Source of the DNA: Nocardia cyriacigeorgica
Lineage (GTDB): Bacteria > Actinomycetota > Actinomycetes > Mycobacteriales > Mycobacteriaceae
Reading direction: 5' to 3'
DNA length: 64,000 nucleotides
NCBI RefSeq assembly: GCF_010858045.1
Contig: NZ_JAAGVC010000001.1
Span: forward strand, 192,061 to 256,060
A model generated the notes under the pieces. That model had not been told where the DNA came from, made no database searches, and saw only the letters and a program-made list of their open reading frames with translations. This document shows positions 35,304 through 47,684 of the stretch, piece by piece. Positions within the stretch are counted from its first letter, which is position 1. Every line of letters starts with the position of its first letter. The position numbers and the translations under genes were made by a program.

Positions 35304-35358
35304 CGCTGCCGTTCGTCTCCCTGATCGTTGGCGGACCGGTCCACCGCCTGCCCGCAAG

Positions 35359-35377
35359 GTTACGGCATCGTAGGTTA
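35359..35377. promoter_or_regulatory. TTAC-N6-GTAG operator of the reductase
   Basis: GTTACGGCATCGTAGGTTA at 35359-35377 closely matches GTTACGAGACCGTAGGTT upstream of desaturase 1, including bases outside the symmetric core. Confidence 0.65.
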
Positions 35378-35409
35378 TCCGCTCGGTGCGGTGGTGTCAG
35401 GACGACGGC

Positions 35410-35991
35410 TCAGAGTAATTCGAGCAGGAACGGCAATTCCTGGGCGGCGTACCAGGCCAGCTGATGGTCCTCGGCGTCGCCGAGGACGAATTCGGCGTCC
35501 GGATCGCCGAGGTCGGCGGCGTCGATGACGTCGACCGCCTTGGCGACCGCCGGTTCGGCGTCGGCCAGGTCGACGTGCACCGAGGCGATCCGGTCGTAGG
35601 TGATCGGACCGGACAGCCGCACCACGGCGTCGTCGAGGTCGGGGCGCAGCTTCGCGCCGGTGACGTCGGCGGCGATCACCGCCCTGCGGTAGACCGGGGC
35701 ATCCGGCAGGGCCGCAGGCGCCGCCTCGTCGGGTTCGTCGCCGGAAGCCATGGCCTCGGTGATGGCGTCGCGTTCGGCGGCGATCAACCGCAGCGCGGCG
35801 CGGGCGGCCTCGCCCATGGCGACCTCGGCCAGCTCCTCGTCGTCGCCGGAGGCGTAGGCCTCCCGCAGCGCCGGGGTGACCGCGAACGCCGTCGCGCCGA
35901 CCGCGCGCAACTCACGCTGTTCGACCAGGTCGCGCAGCATCGGCACGGTCGCGGGCACATAGACGCGCAGCTTGCTCTCAGAGGCAGGCAC
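35410..35991 (-). CDS. DUF6912 family protein
   Basis: A 193-residue acidic, Ala-rich soluble protein of unknown function. It begins [25 protein letters not shown] and has a conserved-looking ending DAEDHQLAWYAAQELPFLLELL. The GTG at 35991 overlaps the end of the upstream WS/DGAT gene by 14 nt, so the two are probably translated from one message. No catalytic motif was recognised. Confidence 0.8.
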   Translation of the reverse strand: MPASESKLRVYVPATVPMLRDLVEQRELRAVGATAFAVTPALREAYASGDDEELAEVAMGEAARAALRLIAAERDAITEAMASGDEPDEAAPAALPDAPVYRRAVIAADVTGAKLRPDLDDAVVRLSGPITYDRIASVHVDLADAEPAVAKAVDVIDAADLGDPDAEFVLGDAEDHQLAWYAAQELPFLLELL

Positions 35992-37486
35992 CGAGCATCT
36001 CCTCCATGGATTCGTGCACCGACGCCGACAGCACCCCGATATCGGCCATCGCATCGCGGTCGGCATTGAGCCCGTAGAAGACCCGCCCGTCATAGGACGT
36101 GATCCCGATGCTCGTCACCTGATTACGCAGCAACGGCGACACCGGATACATCTCCAGCATCCGCGCGCCACCGATGTACATCGGCGTCTGCGGACCCGGC
36201 GCGTTGGTGATCACCAGATTGAACGTGTGTTCTGCGAAGGTACTCGCCGCCCGCACACTCATCGCGTGCAGGCTGGCCGGTGCGAATCCGGCCAGATGCA
36301 CCAGGGTGCGCGCCCGCACACCGCGCCTGCTCTTGGCGGTGGCCTCGGTGGCGTGCGAGATGTGCGAGAGCCGCATCACCGGATTGGGTTCGCCGACGGG
36401 CAGGTCGATGAGGAACGAGGACACCTCACCGGCGGGTTTGACGGTGTCGTCGGAGCCGTCGACGTAGACCGACATCGGCACCACCGCCCGCAGCACGCTC
36501 GAGTCGACCAGCGCCTCGCCGCGTGAGAGCAGCCAGTTGCGCAGCGCGCCGGTGACCACCGCCAGGATCGCGTCGTTGATCGAGCAGTCGAAGCGGCGCT
36601 TGATCTTGCGGTAATCCTCCAGCCCGGTGGTGACGACGTCGAACCGGCGCTGCCGGGAGGTGCGGGCATTGAGCGGACTGTCCGGTGCGCCGGTGGTGAC
36701 CGATCGCACCGTCGACACCACCGAATCGACCGCGCGCCCGGCGGCGCCGAGCAATCCGAAGCCGCTCGAACCCGCCTCCCGCAGCACCTCGATCGCCTCG
36801 CTGGGCTGGCCTGCCAGCTGGGTCAGCGCGCCCACCAGCAGTTCGGTATCGCTCGGCTCGCGCGGGGCGCACCAGGCGTCGTCGGCGAAGCCACGCGGTG
36901 AGGTGCCCGAATCCAGGATGACGTGCCCGATCTCCAGCGCGCTCTCGCCGTCGACCAGGGCAGAATGGGATTTGGTGAACACCGCGCAGCGCCCGCCCGA
37001 GAGGCCCTCGATCAGATACATCTCCCACAGCGGCCTGCCCTGATCGAGTGGACGCGAGGAGAGCCGGGCCACCAGTTCGTGCAGCTGTTCGTCGGAGCCG
37101 GGAGCCGGCAGCGCGGAGCGGCGGATGTGGTAGTTGATGTCGAATCGGCTGTCTTCCACCCAGACCGGCCTGCCAAGCGACAGCGGGATCTCGCGCACCT
37201 TCCTGCGGTAGCGCGGCACCAGCGAGAGCCGGGACTCGACCAGATCGACCAGGCGGTCGTAGTCGAGCACGGGCTTGCTGTGACCGTCGCCGGAATCGGC
37301 GGTGGTGTTCTGGAGGATCGCGAGAGAGCCGATGTGGATCGGGTTGCTGCTCGACTCGAGTCGATAGAAGGACGCGTCCTGCGGCGTCAGCCTCGTGATC
37401 ACGCTGCCCGATGCTCCTTCCCGTGCCGCCTCCGCGAGCAGCCCGTCCCGACCATTGTGGTCCCGCCACATCGATTCTTGTCCCAT
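35978..37486 (-). CDS. wax ester synthase/diacylglycerol acyltransferase family protein
   Basis: A 502-residue WS/DGAT-fold protein that would transfer acyl-CoA to diacylglycerol or fatty alcohol. The active-site motif HHxxxDG reads HSALVDG here: the second, catalytic histidine is replaced by serine while Asp-Gly is kept. The downstream family landmarks are present: [16 protein letters not shown] and the C-terminal [16 protein letters not shown], with PLW in the N-terminal half. The fold is therefore intact but acyltransferase activity is doubtful. The ATG at 37486 follows GGGAGA; later ATGs such as 37471 are alternatives. It is divergent from secA1. Confidence 0.87.
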   Translation of the reverse strand: MGQESMWRDHNGRDGLLAEAAREGASGSVITRLTPQDASFYRLESSSNPIHIGSLAILQNTTADSGDGHSKPVLDYDRLVDLVESRLSLVPRYRRKVREIPLSLGRPVWVEDSRFDINYHIRRSALPAPGSDEQLHELVARLSSRPLDQGRPLWEMYLIEGLSGGRCAVFTKSHSALVDGESALEIGHVILDSGTSPRGFADDAWCAPREPSDTELLVGALTQLAGQPSEAIEVLREAGSSGFGLLGAAGRAVDSVVSTVRSVTTGAPDSPLNARTSRQRRFDVVTTGLEDYRKIKRRFDCSINDAILAVVTGALRNWLLSRGEALVDSSVLRAVVPMSVYVDGSDDTVKPAGEVSSFLIDLPVGEPNPVMRLSHISHATEATAKSRRGVRARTLVHLAGFAPASLHAMSVRAASTFAEHTFNLVITNAPGPQTPMYIGGARMLEMYPVSPLLRNQVTSIGITSYDGRVFYGLNADRDAMADIGVLSASVHESMEEMLGACL

Positions 37487-37733
37487 TCTGTGGCATCTCC
37501 CGCGAATGCGTCGTGCACGGGTACCGTTGGGTTCATCCACATCGACACCGCGCGTGACGATGGCTGCCCCGCCGGTCCTCGGCCCGGCCCTGCGAGCGGC
37601 TGACCACGGCGCCTACCATGGGTGCCGCATTACCATGAAGCGAGCTGCGGCTTCCGCACCACGCGGGCCGTGCGTACCGGCCCGGGGGGGCCGGGGACAC
37701 GACGACACACCGACCAGAGGACTGACGAGACCC

Positions 37734-40568
<2,835 letters not shown>

Positions 40569-40581
40569 GTGCTGAACGATG

Positions 40582-40611
40582 AAGGCGCCCATGGGTTCCC
40601 ATGGGCGCCTT
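40582..40611 (+). terminator. secA terminator
   Basis: AAGGCGCCCATGGG (40582-40595) pairs perfectly with 40598-40611 around a two-base loop, followed by CCTTGCATT. Confidence 0.75.
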
Positions 40612-40862
40612 CCTTGCATTGGGGGCGTGGCCATGCGGCGCGCCCGCAATAGGCGCGGTAGCACGCGCGGTGCCGTAACGGCGGCGCTCCAGCCGTCGCG
40701 AGCACATGACGTCGAGCTCCCCACATTCACAGCGTGCCGCTATGTAACGGCTCGTTTTTCGTTGTCGATCAAGCTGTCGGGTTCACGCTCGTAAGCCCCG
40801 GAAGTTCCTGACGCGCTGGCCGAAGGTCCTCGAGAATGCTTGGCAGTAAGGGAATCTCGACA

Positions 40863-41600
40863 ATGATGAGACGTACGAAGACGCTGGGCATCGCGGTCGT
40901 GTGCGGTGTGGGGCTCGTGCTCGCCGGTTGTGGCGGCGAATCGGGGGAAGCAGGTCCGGGCGACGGAAAAACAGGCACCTCGACCGCGGCCCGCGCGACC
41001 GCCGGTGCCGCGACCACGACGGCCGGCAGCGCGGCGCCCGGTGCGCCCGGCGCGGAAAGTGGCAGCGCGGCACCGGTTCCCGTGGCTCCACCGGAATCCG
41101 CACCGGGTGACCGCGCGCCAGCGACCGGACCGGCGGCAGAACCGGCTCCGGAACCGGCCGCCGAACCGACTCCGGCCCCCGGCGGCGCCGGACTGTGGGA
41201 CCCCTGCGCATTGCCCGAATCGGCACTCTCGGCAGCTGGGCTCGATGCCGCCACCGAGCAGAAGATCACCGGCTCCTGGCGTCCGGAGTGGCTCACCTGC
41301 CAGTGGCAATCCGCGAACGGCGCCTTCGATATGACGGTGGTGTCCACCGACCGATCACTGGATGAGGTGCGGCAAGACCCCGAGTTCAAGGAGTACACCT
41401 CGGTGTATGTCGATGGACGCACCGCGGTCAAATACCGCGCGATCCAGGATGTGAACATGTCGACCTGCGCGGTCAGCGTGGTGGTGCCGGATGGGAGCGT
41501 CATGTTCTCGCTGCGCCTGCACGGCGGCAAACCCGCGGTGGGCGAGTCGTGTGGGCAGGCGGCCGTCGTCAGTGAGGAATTGGCCGCACACCTGCCGTGA
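40863..41600 (+). CDS. DUF3558-like lipoprotein
   Basis: A 245-residue lipoprotein with lipobox LVLAGC and Cys23. A long low-complexity Ala/Pro/Glu/Thr linker (about 35-120) spans the wall, and the C-terminal domain starts LWDPCALPESALSAAGL with paired cysteines in LTCQWQ, MSTCAVSV and GESCGQAA. This is the DUF3558 plan common in nocardiae, with unknown function. The ATG at 40863 follows AAGGGAA. The 294-nt gap after secA contains only the terminator. It is convergent with rsgA, four bases apart. Confidence 0.82.
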   Translation: MMRRTKTLGIAVVCGVGLVLAGCGGESGEAGPGDGKTGTSTAARATAGAATTTAGSAAPGAPGAESGSAAPVPVAPPESAPGDRAPATGPAAEPAPEPAAEPTPAPGGAGLWDPCALPESALSAAGLDAATEQKITGSWRPEWLTCQWQSANGAFDMTVVSTDRSLDEVRQDPEFKEYTSVYVDGRTAVKYRAIQDVNMSTCAVSVVVPDGSVMFSLRLHGGKPAVGESCGQAAVVSEELAAHLP

Positions 41601-41604
41601 ACGC

Positions 41605-42606
41605 CTACCAGGGATCGTTGGAATTCAACGCCGTCAACAGCTGACGGATCGCCGCCACGCGCCGCTCCTTGCCGGGCAGCCGGTCCAAGGCGCACTCCGG
41701 GTCCGCGGGCGGCCCCAGATGGGTGCAGCCGCGCGGGCAGTCTTCGATGGCGTCGGCAAGGTCGGTGAAGGCGGCGATGACGTCGTCGGGGGTGATGTGG
41801 GCCAGGCCGAAGGAGCGCACGCCCGGGGTATCGATCACCCAGCCACCGCCCGGCAGCGGCAGCGCCACCGATTGGGTGGAGGTGTGTTTGCCCTTGCCGA
41901 CGCCGGAGACCTCGCCGACGGCGCGGTCGGCGTCGGGAACCAGCCGGTTGACGAGGGTGGATTTGCCGACACCGGAGTGGCCGATGAAGGCGGTGAGGTG
42001 GCCGGTGAGCAGCTCCAGCACCGGCTCGATGGGGTCGTCGACCCCGCCGTAGACGATGGTGAGATCGAGATCGTCGAAGAGGGCGGCGAATTCGGAGTCG
42101 GCGGCCAGATCGTGCTTGGTCAGGCACAGGATCGGTTGCAGCCCACCGGCATACGCGGCGACCATGGCGCGTTCGACGAAACCGGTGCGCGGCGGCGGAT
42201 CGGCCAGCGCGACGACGATGAACAGCCGCTCGGCATTGCCGACGACCACCCGTTCGAACGGATCGGTGTCATCGGCGGTGCGGCGCAACACCGTTCGCCG
42301 TTCGGCGACCCGCACGATCCGGGCCAGCGTGTCGGGTTTACCGGACAGATCCCCGACGACGTCGACCTGATCGCCGACGACGATCGGGGTGCGACCGAGC
42401 TCGCGCGCCCGCATGGCGACGATCAGGCGATCGGGATCGCCGTCGAGCACACACCCCCAGCGCCCGCGGTCCACCGACACCACCATGGCGGCTTCGGCGT
42501 CGTTGTGCTGCGGGCGGGTCTTGGTTCGCGGACGCGAGCTCTTGCCGGGACGTACCCGCACATCGGATTCGTCGTAGCCGGCGAGGGAGCGGCCGCGCCG
42601 GCTCAG
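41605..42606 (-). CDS. rsgA: ribosome small subunit-dependent GTPase RsgA, probable CTG start
   Basis: A circularly permuted GTPase (333 aa from the CTG) that acts in 30S maturation. The order is TKHD (G4), then [10 protein letters not shown] (G1), KHTSTQ (G2) and DTPGVRSF (G3), followed by a zinc motif [16 protein letters not shown]. An OB fold lies in the first 100 residues. The conserved N-terminus ([22 protein letters not shown]) begins with CTG at 42606, which overlaps the aroA stop as CTGA and lies 7 nt after GGGAG. The first conventional in-frame start is the GTG at 42561, which would remove 15 residues. I favour the CTG but hold both open. Confidence 0.88.
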   Translation of the reverse strand: MSRRGRSLAGYDESDVRVRPGKSSRPRTKTRPQHNDAEAAMVVSVDRGRWGCVLDGDPDRLIVAMRARELGRTPIVVGDQVDVVGDLSGKPDTLARIVRVAERRTVLRRTADDTDPFERVVVGNAERLFIVVALADPPPRTGFVERAMVAAYAGGLQPILCLTKHDLAADSEFAALFDDLDLTIVYGGVDDPIEPVLELLTGHLTAFIGHSGVGKSTLVNRLVPDADRAVGEVSGVGKGKHTSTQSVALPLPGGGWVIDTPGVRSFGLAHITPDDVIAAFTDLADAIEDCPRGCTHLGPPADPECALDRLPGKERRVAAIRQLLTALNSNDPW

Positions 42607-43889
42607 CGCACCGCTCCCTGATCGGCGGGATCGAGCATCCGCTCCCACAGCGCCACGAAATTCGGCAGCGTTTTCGCGGTGGTTCCGATGTCCTCGATCT
42701 CGATCCCGGGGACGGTGAGTCCGAGAATGGCGCCCGCGGTGGCCATCCGGTGGTCGGCGTAGGAATGCCATTGCCCGCCGGTGAGCGGCGCCGGGACGAT
42801 CTCGAGGCCGTCCTCGGTCTCGGTGACGTTGCCGCCGAGCCGGTTGATCTCGGTCGACAGCGCGGCCAGCCGATCGGTTTCGTGCCCACGCAGATGCGCG
42901 ATGCCGCGCAGGTAGGACGGCGAATCGGCGAGGGCGGCCAGCGCGGCGACCGTGGGGGTGAGCTCACCGACATCGTGCAGGTCGATATCGATGCCCGCGA
43001 GCCGGTCCGGCCCGCTGACGGTCAGCACGCCGTCGAAGATGCGCGCCTCGGCGCCCATCCGTACCAGGATCTCGCGGATGACGTCACCGGGCTGGGTGGT
43101 CAGCCGCGGCCAGTGCGGAATGCTGACGCTGCCGCCGGTGACCGCGGCCGCGGCCAGGAACGGCGTCGCGTTCGACAGGTCCGGTTCGACATCCCAGTCC
43201 ACGGCGGCGATAGCGCCAGGCGTCACAGTCCAGGTCTGGGCCTTGCGGCTGTCGGCGGGCGCCTGCACCTCGACGTCGGCACGGCGCAGCATCTCCACCG
43301 TCATCTCGATATGCGGCATCGACGGCAGCGCCTTGCCGTCGTGATGGACGGTGATGCCCTCGTCGAAGCGCGCTGCCGACAGCAGCAGGCCGGAGACGAA
43401 CTGCGAGGAACCCGACGCGTCGATGGTGACGGCGCCACCGCGCAGCGATCCGGTGCCGTGCACGGTGAACGGCAGCGCGTCGCCCTCGATCCGCGCGCCG
43501 AGCCCGCGCAGCGCGTCCAGGATGGTGCGCAGCGGGCGGACCCGGGCCTGCGCGTCCCCGTCGAAGGCCACCGCGCCGGTGGCGAGGGTGGCCAACGGCG
43601 GCAGGAACCGCATCACCGTGCCTGCCAGCCCGCAGTCGACGGCACCGCCACGCAGTTCGCCGGGCGTGACGGTGAGGGTTTCGGCGTCCCCGTCGATCCG
43701 CACGCCGAGGGCACGCAGTGCGTCGATCATCAGGTTCGTGTCGCGGCTGCGCAGCGCACCGGTGATCGTCGACGGCCCCTCGGCGAGCGCGGCCAGGATC
43801 AGTGCTCTATTGGTGATCGATTTCGATCCGGGCAGGGTCACGGTCGCGTGCACGGGGGCGTCGACATGGGGCGCTGGCCAGAAATTCAC
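42603..43889 (-). CDS. aroA: 3-phosphoshikimate 1-carboxyvinyltransferase (EPSP synthase)
   Basis: A 428-residue EPSP synthase of the shikimate pathway. Conserved sites are [20 protein letters not shown] near the start (PEP and shikimate-3-P contacts), [25 protein letters not shown] and [14 protein letters not shown]. It is slightly compact but complete. The start is a GTG at 43889 with a weak ribosome-binding site. Its stop is shared with the probable rsgA CTG start. Confidence 0.95.
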   Translation of the reverse strand: MNFWPAPHVDAPVHATVTLPGSKSITNRALILAALAEGPSTITGALRSRDTNLMIDALRALGVRIDGDAETLTVTPGELRGGAVDCGLAGTVMRFLPPLATLATGAVAFDGDAQARVRPLRTILDALRGLGARIEGDALPFTVHGTGSLRGGAVTIDASGSSQFVSGLLLSAARFDEGITVHHDGKALPSMPHIEMTVEMLRRADVEVQAPADSRKAQTWTVTPGAIAAVDWDVEPDLSNATPFLAAAAVTGGSVSIPHWPRLTTQPGDVIREILVRMGAEARIFDGVLTVSGPDRLAGIDIDLHDVGELTPTVAALAALADSPSYLRGIAHLRGHETDRLAALSTEINRLGGNVTETEDGLEIVPAPLTGGQWHSYADHRMATAGAILGLTVPGIEIEDIGTTAKTLPNFVALWERMLDPADQGAVR

Positions 43890-43950
43890 CAGTCCATCTT
43901 CGCTTATGTGCGGCGCGGATACACGGGCGGCGTGGAATCCGCCCGATCCG

Positions 43951-45453
43951 TTACTTGTGCCTCCCGTGCAACACCGGCACCAGACGACGCAGAAGTTTCA
44001 TGGTCGACTGGGTGCGGGAGTAGCTGAGCAGGGCCATTCCCGGGATGCTGAACCGCTGCACGGCGATCGAGTGCGGGCTGACGAATTCCCGCAGGCCCTG
44101 TTCGCCGTGGATGCGCCCGATACCGGAATCGCCGCTGCCACCGAAGGGCAGCCCGGGGATGGCGGCGAAGCCGAGCACCGAATTCACCGAGGTGGCCCCG
44201 GCGCGCAGCCGACGGGCGATCTCGAGGCCCTGCTTACGCGAGTACACCGCCGAACCGAGGCCGTAGGTGGAGTCGTTGGCCAGCGTGACGGCTTCGTCGA
44301 CGCTGTCGACGGTGCGGATGGTCATGGTCGGGCCGAAGGTCTCCTCCTTGACCGCCGCCGAATCCTCGGGGGCGTCCAGCAGCACGACCGGCTCGATGAA
44401 CGGCGCCTTGACCGATTCCGGACCGCCGACGACGGCGGTGGCGCCCTTGGCGATGGCGTCGTCGATATGGCGGCGCACGATGTCGACCTGGCTGGGCATG
44501 GTCATCGGGCCATAGCTGGCGCCCGCCTCCGCGCCCGGCTTGACCTCGGTGAGGATGCGGCGCACCTCGGCCACGAATTCATCGCGCACCGAGCGGTGCA
44601 CGTAGACGCGCTCGACGCCCGCGCAGGTCTGGCCGCTGTTGGAGGTGGCGCCCCAGGCCACCGCGTCGGCCGCGGCCTTCACATCCGCGTCGGGGGCCAC
44701 GATCACCGCGTCCTTGCCGCCGCATTCGAGCAGCACCGGGGTGAGCGAATCGGCGGCGGCGGCCATGATCTTGCGGCCGGTGCCGGGCGAGCCGGTGAAC
44801 GCGATCTTGTCCACACCGGCCCGTACCAGTGCCGCGCCGGTCGCGCCATAGCCGTTGACCGTGGCGAACACGCCCTTCGGCAGGTCGGGGTTGGCCTTGG
44901 TGAACGCCTCGGCGAGGAAATTGCCGATGCCGGTGGAGTATTCACTCGGCTTGAACACCACCGTGTTGCCGGCGGCGAGCGCGTAGGCGATGGAACCGTT
45001 GGGGGTGTAGACGGGATAGTTCCACGGACCGATCACACCGACCACGCCCAGCGGACGCTGCTCGAGCCGGGCCGAGAAGTTCGACATCAGCGCGCCGGGG
45101 GAGATCTTCTTGGGCGCGAGCACCTTCTTGGCGTGCTTGGCCGCCCAGGCGATGTGCTCGAGGGCGAGCATGAGCTCGAGGAAGGCGTCGTCGAGCGGCT
45201 TGCCGTTCTCGGCGTGGATCAGCGCGCAGAACTCGTCGGAATCGGCGACCAGCCGGCTCGACCAGCGCAGCAACGCTTTACGGCGCTCGTCGAAATCGAG
45301 TGCGGACCAGGTCTCGGCGGCCTTGCGGGCGGTGGCGACGGCGGCGCGCACGGCGTCCTCGTCGGCGATGGGGTAGGTGGCCAGGGTCGCGCCGGAGGCG
45401 GGGTCGACCGAGGTGAGCACCGTGTCCGCGGGGGCGGCGTCGGTCGTTGTCAC
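43951..45453 (-). CDS. aldehyde dehydrogenase (succinate-semialdehyde dehydrogenase-like)
   Basis: A 500-residue NAD(P)-dependent aldehyde dehydrogenase. The catalytic cysteine is in [15 protein letters not shown] and the base glutamate in [12 protein letters not shown]. The Rossmann part shows [16 protein letters not shown] and [12 protein letters not shown]. The C-terminal 30 residues are unusually hydrophobic and basic ([14 protein letters not shown] then [11 protein letters not shown]), which suggests membrane association, as in fatty-aldehyde dehydrogenases. The GTG at 45453 follows AGGAG. An inverted repeat at 45559-45585 may control it. The exact substrate is unknown. Confidence 0.9.
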   Translation of the reverse strand: MTTTDAAPADTVLTSVDPASGATLATYPIADEDAVRAAVATARKAAETWSALDFDERRKALLRWSSRLVADSDEFCALIHAENGKPLDDAFLELMLALEHIAWAAKHAKKVLAPKKISPGALMSNFSARLEQRPLGVVGVIGPWNYPVYTPNGSIAYALAAGNTVVFKPSEYSTGIGNFLAEAFTKANPDLPKGVFATVNGYGATGAALVRAGVDKIAFTGSPGTGRKIMAAAADSLTPVLLECGGKDAVIVAPDADVKAAADAVAWGATSNSGQTCAGVERVYVHRSVRDEFVAEVRRILTEVKPGAEAGASYGPMTMPSQVDIVRRHIDDAIAKGATAVVGGPESVKAPFIEPVVLLDAPEDSAAVKEETFGPTMTIRTVDSVDEAVTLANDSTYGLGSAVYSRKQGLEIARRLRAGATSVNSVLGFAAIPGLPFGGSGDSGIGRIHGEQGLREFVSPHSIAVQRFSIPGMALLSYSRTQSTMKLLRRLVPVLHGRHK

Positions 45454-45558
45454 AGGGGCTCCTCATGCCGGGCGCCCGGACGATCGGCCGGGGCGCTGGG
45501 TGGTGGCGTGGCTTGTCGGGCGCATGCCGAGTGGGCCGGAGGAAACCCTCCGACTCGT

Positions 45559-45585
45559 TGAGAGAATGTTATGGCATTACTCTCA
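45559..45585. promoter_or_regulatory. possible operator of the aldehyde dehydrogenase
   Basis: TGAGAG at the left and CTCTCA at the right flank a near-symmetric, AT-rich core (AATG...CATT). On the minus strand a TAACAT -10-like hexamer lies within it. Confidence 0.4.
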
Positions 45586-45593
45586 GGGTGTCA

Positions 45594-46163
45594 TCAGTTC
45601 TGGGTGATCGATTCGACAGCGGGCGCCGGCGCCGAGGATCCCGAACGCAGATCGGTGACCACTGCGGGGGTGAAATCGAACAGATTCGGATCGAATTCCG
45701 CGCTGAGCGGATTCAGATTGCAGATCGTGCCCACCACGTAGACCCCGCGCGGGAGTCCGGGAAACGAACCGGTGATCTGCCCGGTCGCCGAGGCGAGCTG
45801 GATCCGCGGGCCCGCGGCGAGCGCGCCCTCGGCGATCAGCCGTTGCAGCAGTGCGAAAACATCGGGTTCGCGTCCGCTGAGGGTGTCGATGGCGGCGGGA
45901 GCGAGGATCGGTGCGGCCACCAGTACGTCGACGACGGCGGTGGTGCATTCACCCCGGATCACGGGGAAGACGTCGCGCCGGTTGGGCACATTGTCGATGG
46001 TGTAGTCGATGGTGGTGCCCGAGACCGTAGCGGTGAGCGAGACGGGTGGTCGCGGGTCCTGTGCGGCGGCCACGGCGGGCAGGGCGGTGGTGGCGAGACC
46101 GGTGAGCGCGAGCACTGCGCAAACTCGGGCGATGGTGGAACGGAAGGAGCGGGATCTGAGCAT
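45594..46163 (-). CDS. secreted protein of unknown function
   Basis: A 189-residue protein with a clear signal peptide (MLRSRSFRSTIARVCAVLALTG to about AVAAAQDP). The mature part is largely beta-like, with two cysteines (GECTTAV and GTICNLNP) that could form a disulfide, and ends in a Ser/Ala/Pro tail. No family was recognised. The ATG at 46163 follows GAGGAGAG by about 7 nt; an upstream in-frame start at 46193 would spoil the signal peptide. Confidence 0.7.
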   Translation of the reverse strand: MLRSRSFRSTIARVCAVLALTGLATTALPAVAAAQDPRPPVSLTATVSGTTIDYTIDNVPNRRDVFPVIRGECTTAVVDVLVAAPILAPAAIDTLSGREPDVFALLQRLIAEGALAAGPRIQLASATGQITGSFPGLPRGVYVVGTICNLNPLSAEFDPNLFDFTPAVVTDLRSGSSAPAPAVESITQN

Positions 46164-46309
46164 GGATCTCTCCTCTTCGTGGAATCCGCTCACGCTAACA
46201 GTCGCACGCAGGTCACAGACCGATTTCCGGGTGGTGTCCTGGCAGCGGATCCGGTGTGCGAGGGCCGAGTTCGCCGCCGGTGTCGGTGCCCGGTGGCAGT
46301 ATCGGGAAT

Positions 46310-47104
46310 ATGTGCGGACGCTATGCGACGACGACCAACCCCGGCCGGCTCGCGGTCGAGCTGGACGCGATCGACGAGACCGGCGAGGAACCCGGTTCGG
46401 CGGGTTCCGATCGCGGCGGCGCGAATTACAACGTCGCCCCGACGACGCAGGTGCTGACGGTGGTCGAGCGCCACGACCACGACCACCCCGACGACGACCC
46501 GCGCCTGCGGATCCGCCGCATGCGCTGGGGCCTGATCCCGCATTGGACCAAAGCGGCCGAACCGGGGGTGCCGGTGAAGGGCAAACCGCTGTTCAACGCG
46601 CGCGCCGACAAGGCCGCCACCACCCCGTCGTTCCGGGACGCGGTGAAGTATCGCCGGTGCTTGGTGCCGATGGACGGCTGGTACGAGTGGCTGGTGCAGC
46701 CGGATCCGTCCGGCGCCAAGAGCAAAGTCGTCAAGCACCCGTATTTCATGTCGGCCGCCGACGGTTCGCGGCTGTACATGGCCGGCTTGTGGTCGGTGTG
46801 GCGCGACAAAAGCCTGCCCGAGGCCGAGCCGCTGCTGTCGTGCACCATCCTGACCACCGATGCCGTCGGCGATCTCACTCGCATCCACGACCGGATGCCC
46901 TTGCCGATGCCGCGCGAGCACTGGGATGCCTGGCTGGATCCGGATCACCCGGCGCCGGCCGAACTGCTGCGACCGCCGACGCCGGAGCTGGTCGCCGGTA
47001 TTGCCGCACGGCCGGTGTCACCGCGGGTCAACAGCGTGCGCAATAACGGGCCCGAGCTGTTGGAGCCGGTCGGCGAGGAGTCCGAACAGATCAGCTTGCT
47101 GTAA
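46310..47104 (+). CDS. HMCES/YedK (SRAP) family DNA-protein crosslink protein
   Basis: A 264-residue SRAP protein that shields abasic sites in single-stranded DNA by a thiazolidine link through Cys2. The start is fixed by the requirement for Cys after Met: MCGRY. NARADKA, PMDGWYEW and RIHDRMPLPM carry the other catalytic residues (Asn, Glu and His). A disordered acidic insertion sits near residues 50-60. A weak CAGTAT at 46297-46302 lies 7 nt before the ATG. No LexA box was seen here. Confidence 0.94.
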   Translation: MCGRYATTTNPGRLAVELDAIDETGEEPGSAGSDRGGANYNVAPTTQVLTVVERHDHDHPDDDPRLRIRRMRWGLIPHWTKAAEPGVPVKGKPLFNARADKAATTPSFRDAVKYRRCLVPMDGWYEWLVQPDPSGAKSKVVKHPYFMSAADGSRLYMAGLWSVWRDKSLPEAEPLLSCTILTTDAVGDLTRIHDRMPLPMPREHWDAWLDPDHPAPAELLRPPTPELVAGIAARPVSPRVNSVRNNGPELLEPVGEESEQISLL

Positions 47105-47171
47105 GCGCCGGAGCTCGCGTTCCGCGCGCCGCCCCATAGGAGACCTGGTCCGGGCCGCTGTGGGTGCTGTC

Positions 47172-47230
47172 CGCCCACCTCGGAGCCACAACGAACGACA
47201 ACATTGAGAATTGTCGCTCCGAGGTGGGCG
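47172..47230. repeat. large palindrome between convergent genes
   Basis: CGCCCACCTCGGAGC (47172-47186) is the exact inverse complement of 47216-47230. Inside, a second pair CGACAA/TTGTCG surrounds an AT-rich loop. It may be a bidirectional terminator or a small mobile palindrome. Confidence 0.65.
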
Positions 47231-47261
47231 AAGATATGTCCTGCGTGACCGGGCGGTCGGG

Positions 47262-47570
47262 TCAGATCGAGCAGCCCACCGTCGGCGTCACGACGTTCAA
47301 ACCGCATTTGAGGATGTTCGCGGCCAGGTCGATGACCTCGCTGGCCAGCCCGCCGCCGAACTCCTCGGCGCGTTGGGCGCGCTCGTCCTTCTTGGGTTCG
47401 CCGGCAGTGCCGCCGTCTTCCCCACCCTCGAACGGGTAGCTGGGCTGGCCGCCCTGCGGCGCGGCGACCGCGGCCGGGGTAGACAGCACCGCGGGGCCCG
47501 CGGCCAGGATCAACGCCCCGGACAGGGCGACGATCGTGGTGCGCAGACGTTGGCGCGGGGACATTCGCAT
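47262..47570 (-). CDS. small secreted protein with C-terminal cysteine pair
   Basis: A 102-residue protein. The signal peptide is MRMSPRQRLRTTIVALSGAL to about AAVAAPQG. The mature part is Gly/Glu/Lys-rich and ends in a helix (EVIDLAANILK) followed by CGLNVVTPTVGCSI with two cysteines 11 residues apart. The ATG at 47570 follows GAGGA. It has the same plan as the protein at 21765-22004. The function is unknown; these may be members of one family of exported peptides. Confidence 0.68.
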   Translation of the reverse strand: MRMSPRQRLRTTIVALSGALILAAGPAVLSTPAAVAAPQGGQPSYPFEGGEDGGTAGEPKKDERAQRAEEFGGGLASEVIDLAANILKCGLNVVTPTVGCSI

Positions 47571-47684
47571 CACATCCTCGGATCGGTCGGAAACTTGGCG
47601 CTTCAATTGACGCACACCGAACCGCCCGAGGCGAGGTTTGACGGCGTGGCGCCCCAGCGTTTCCTGCGCGGCGCCACCGAGTTT

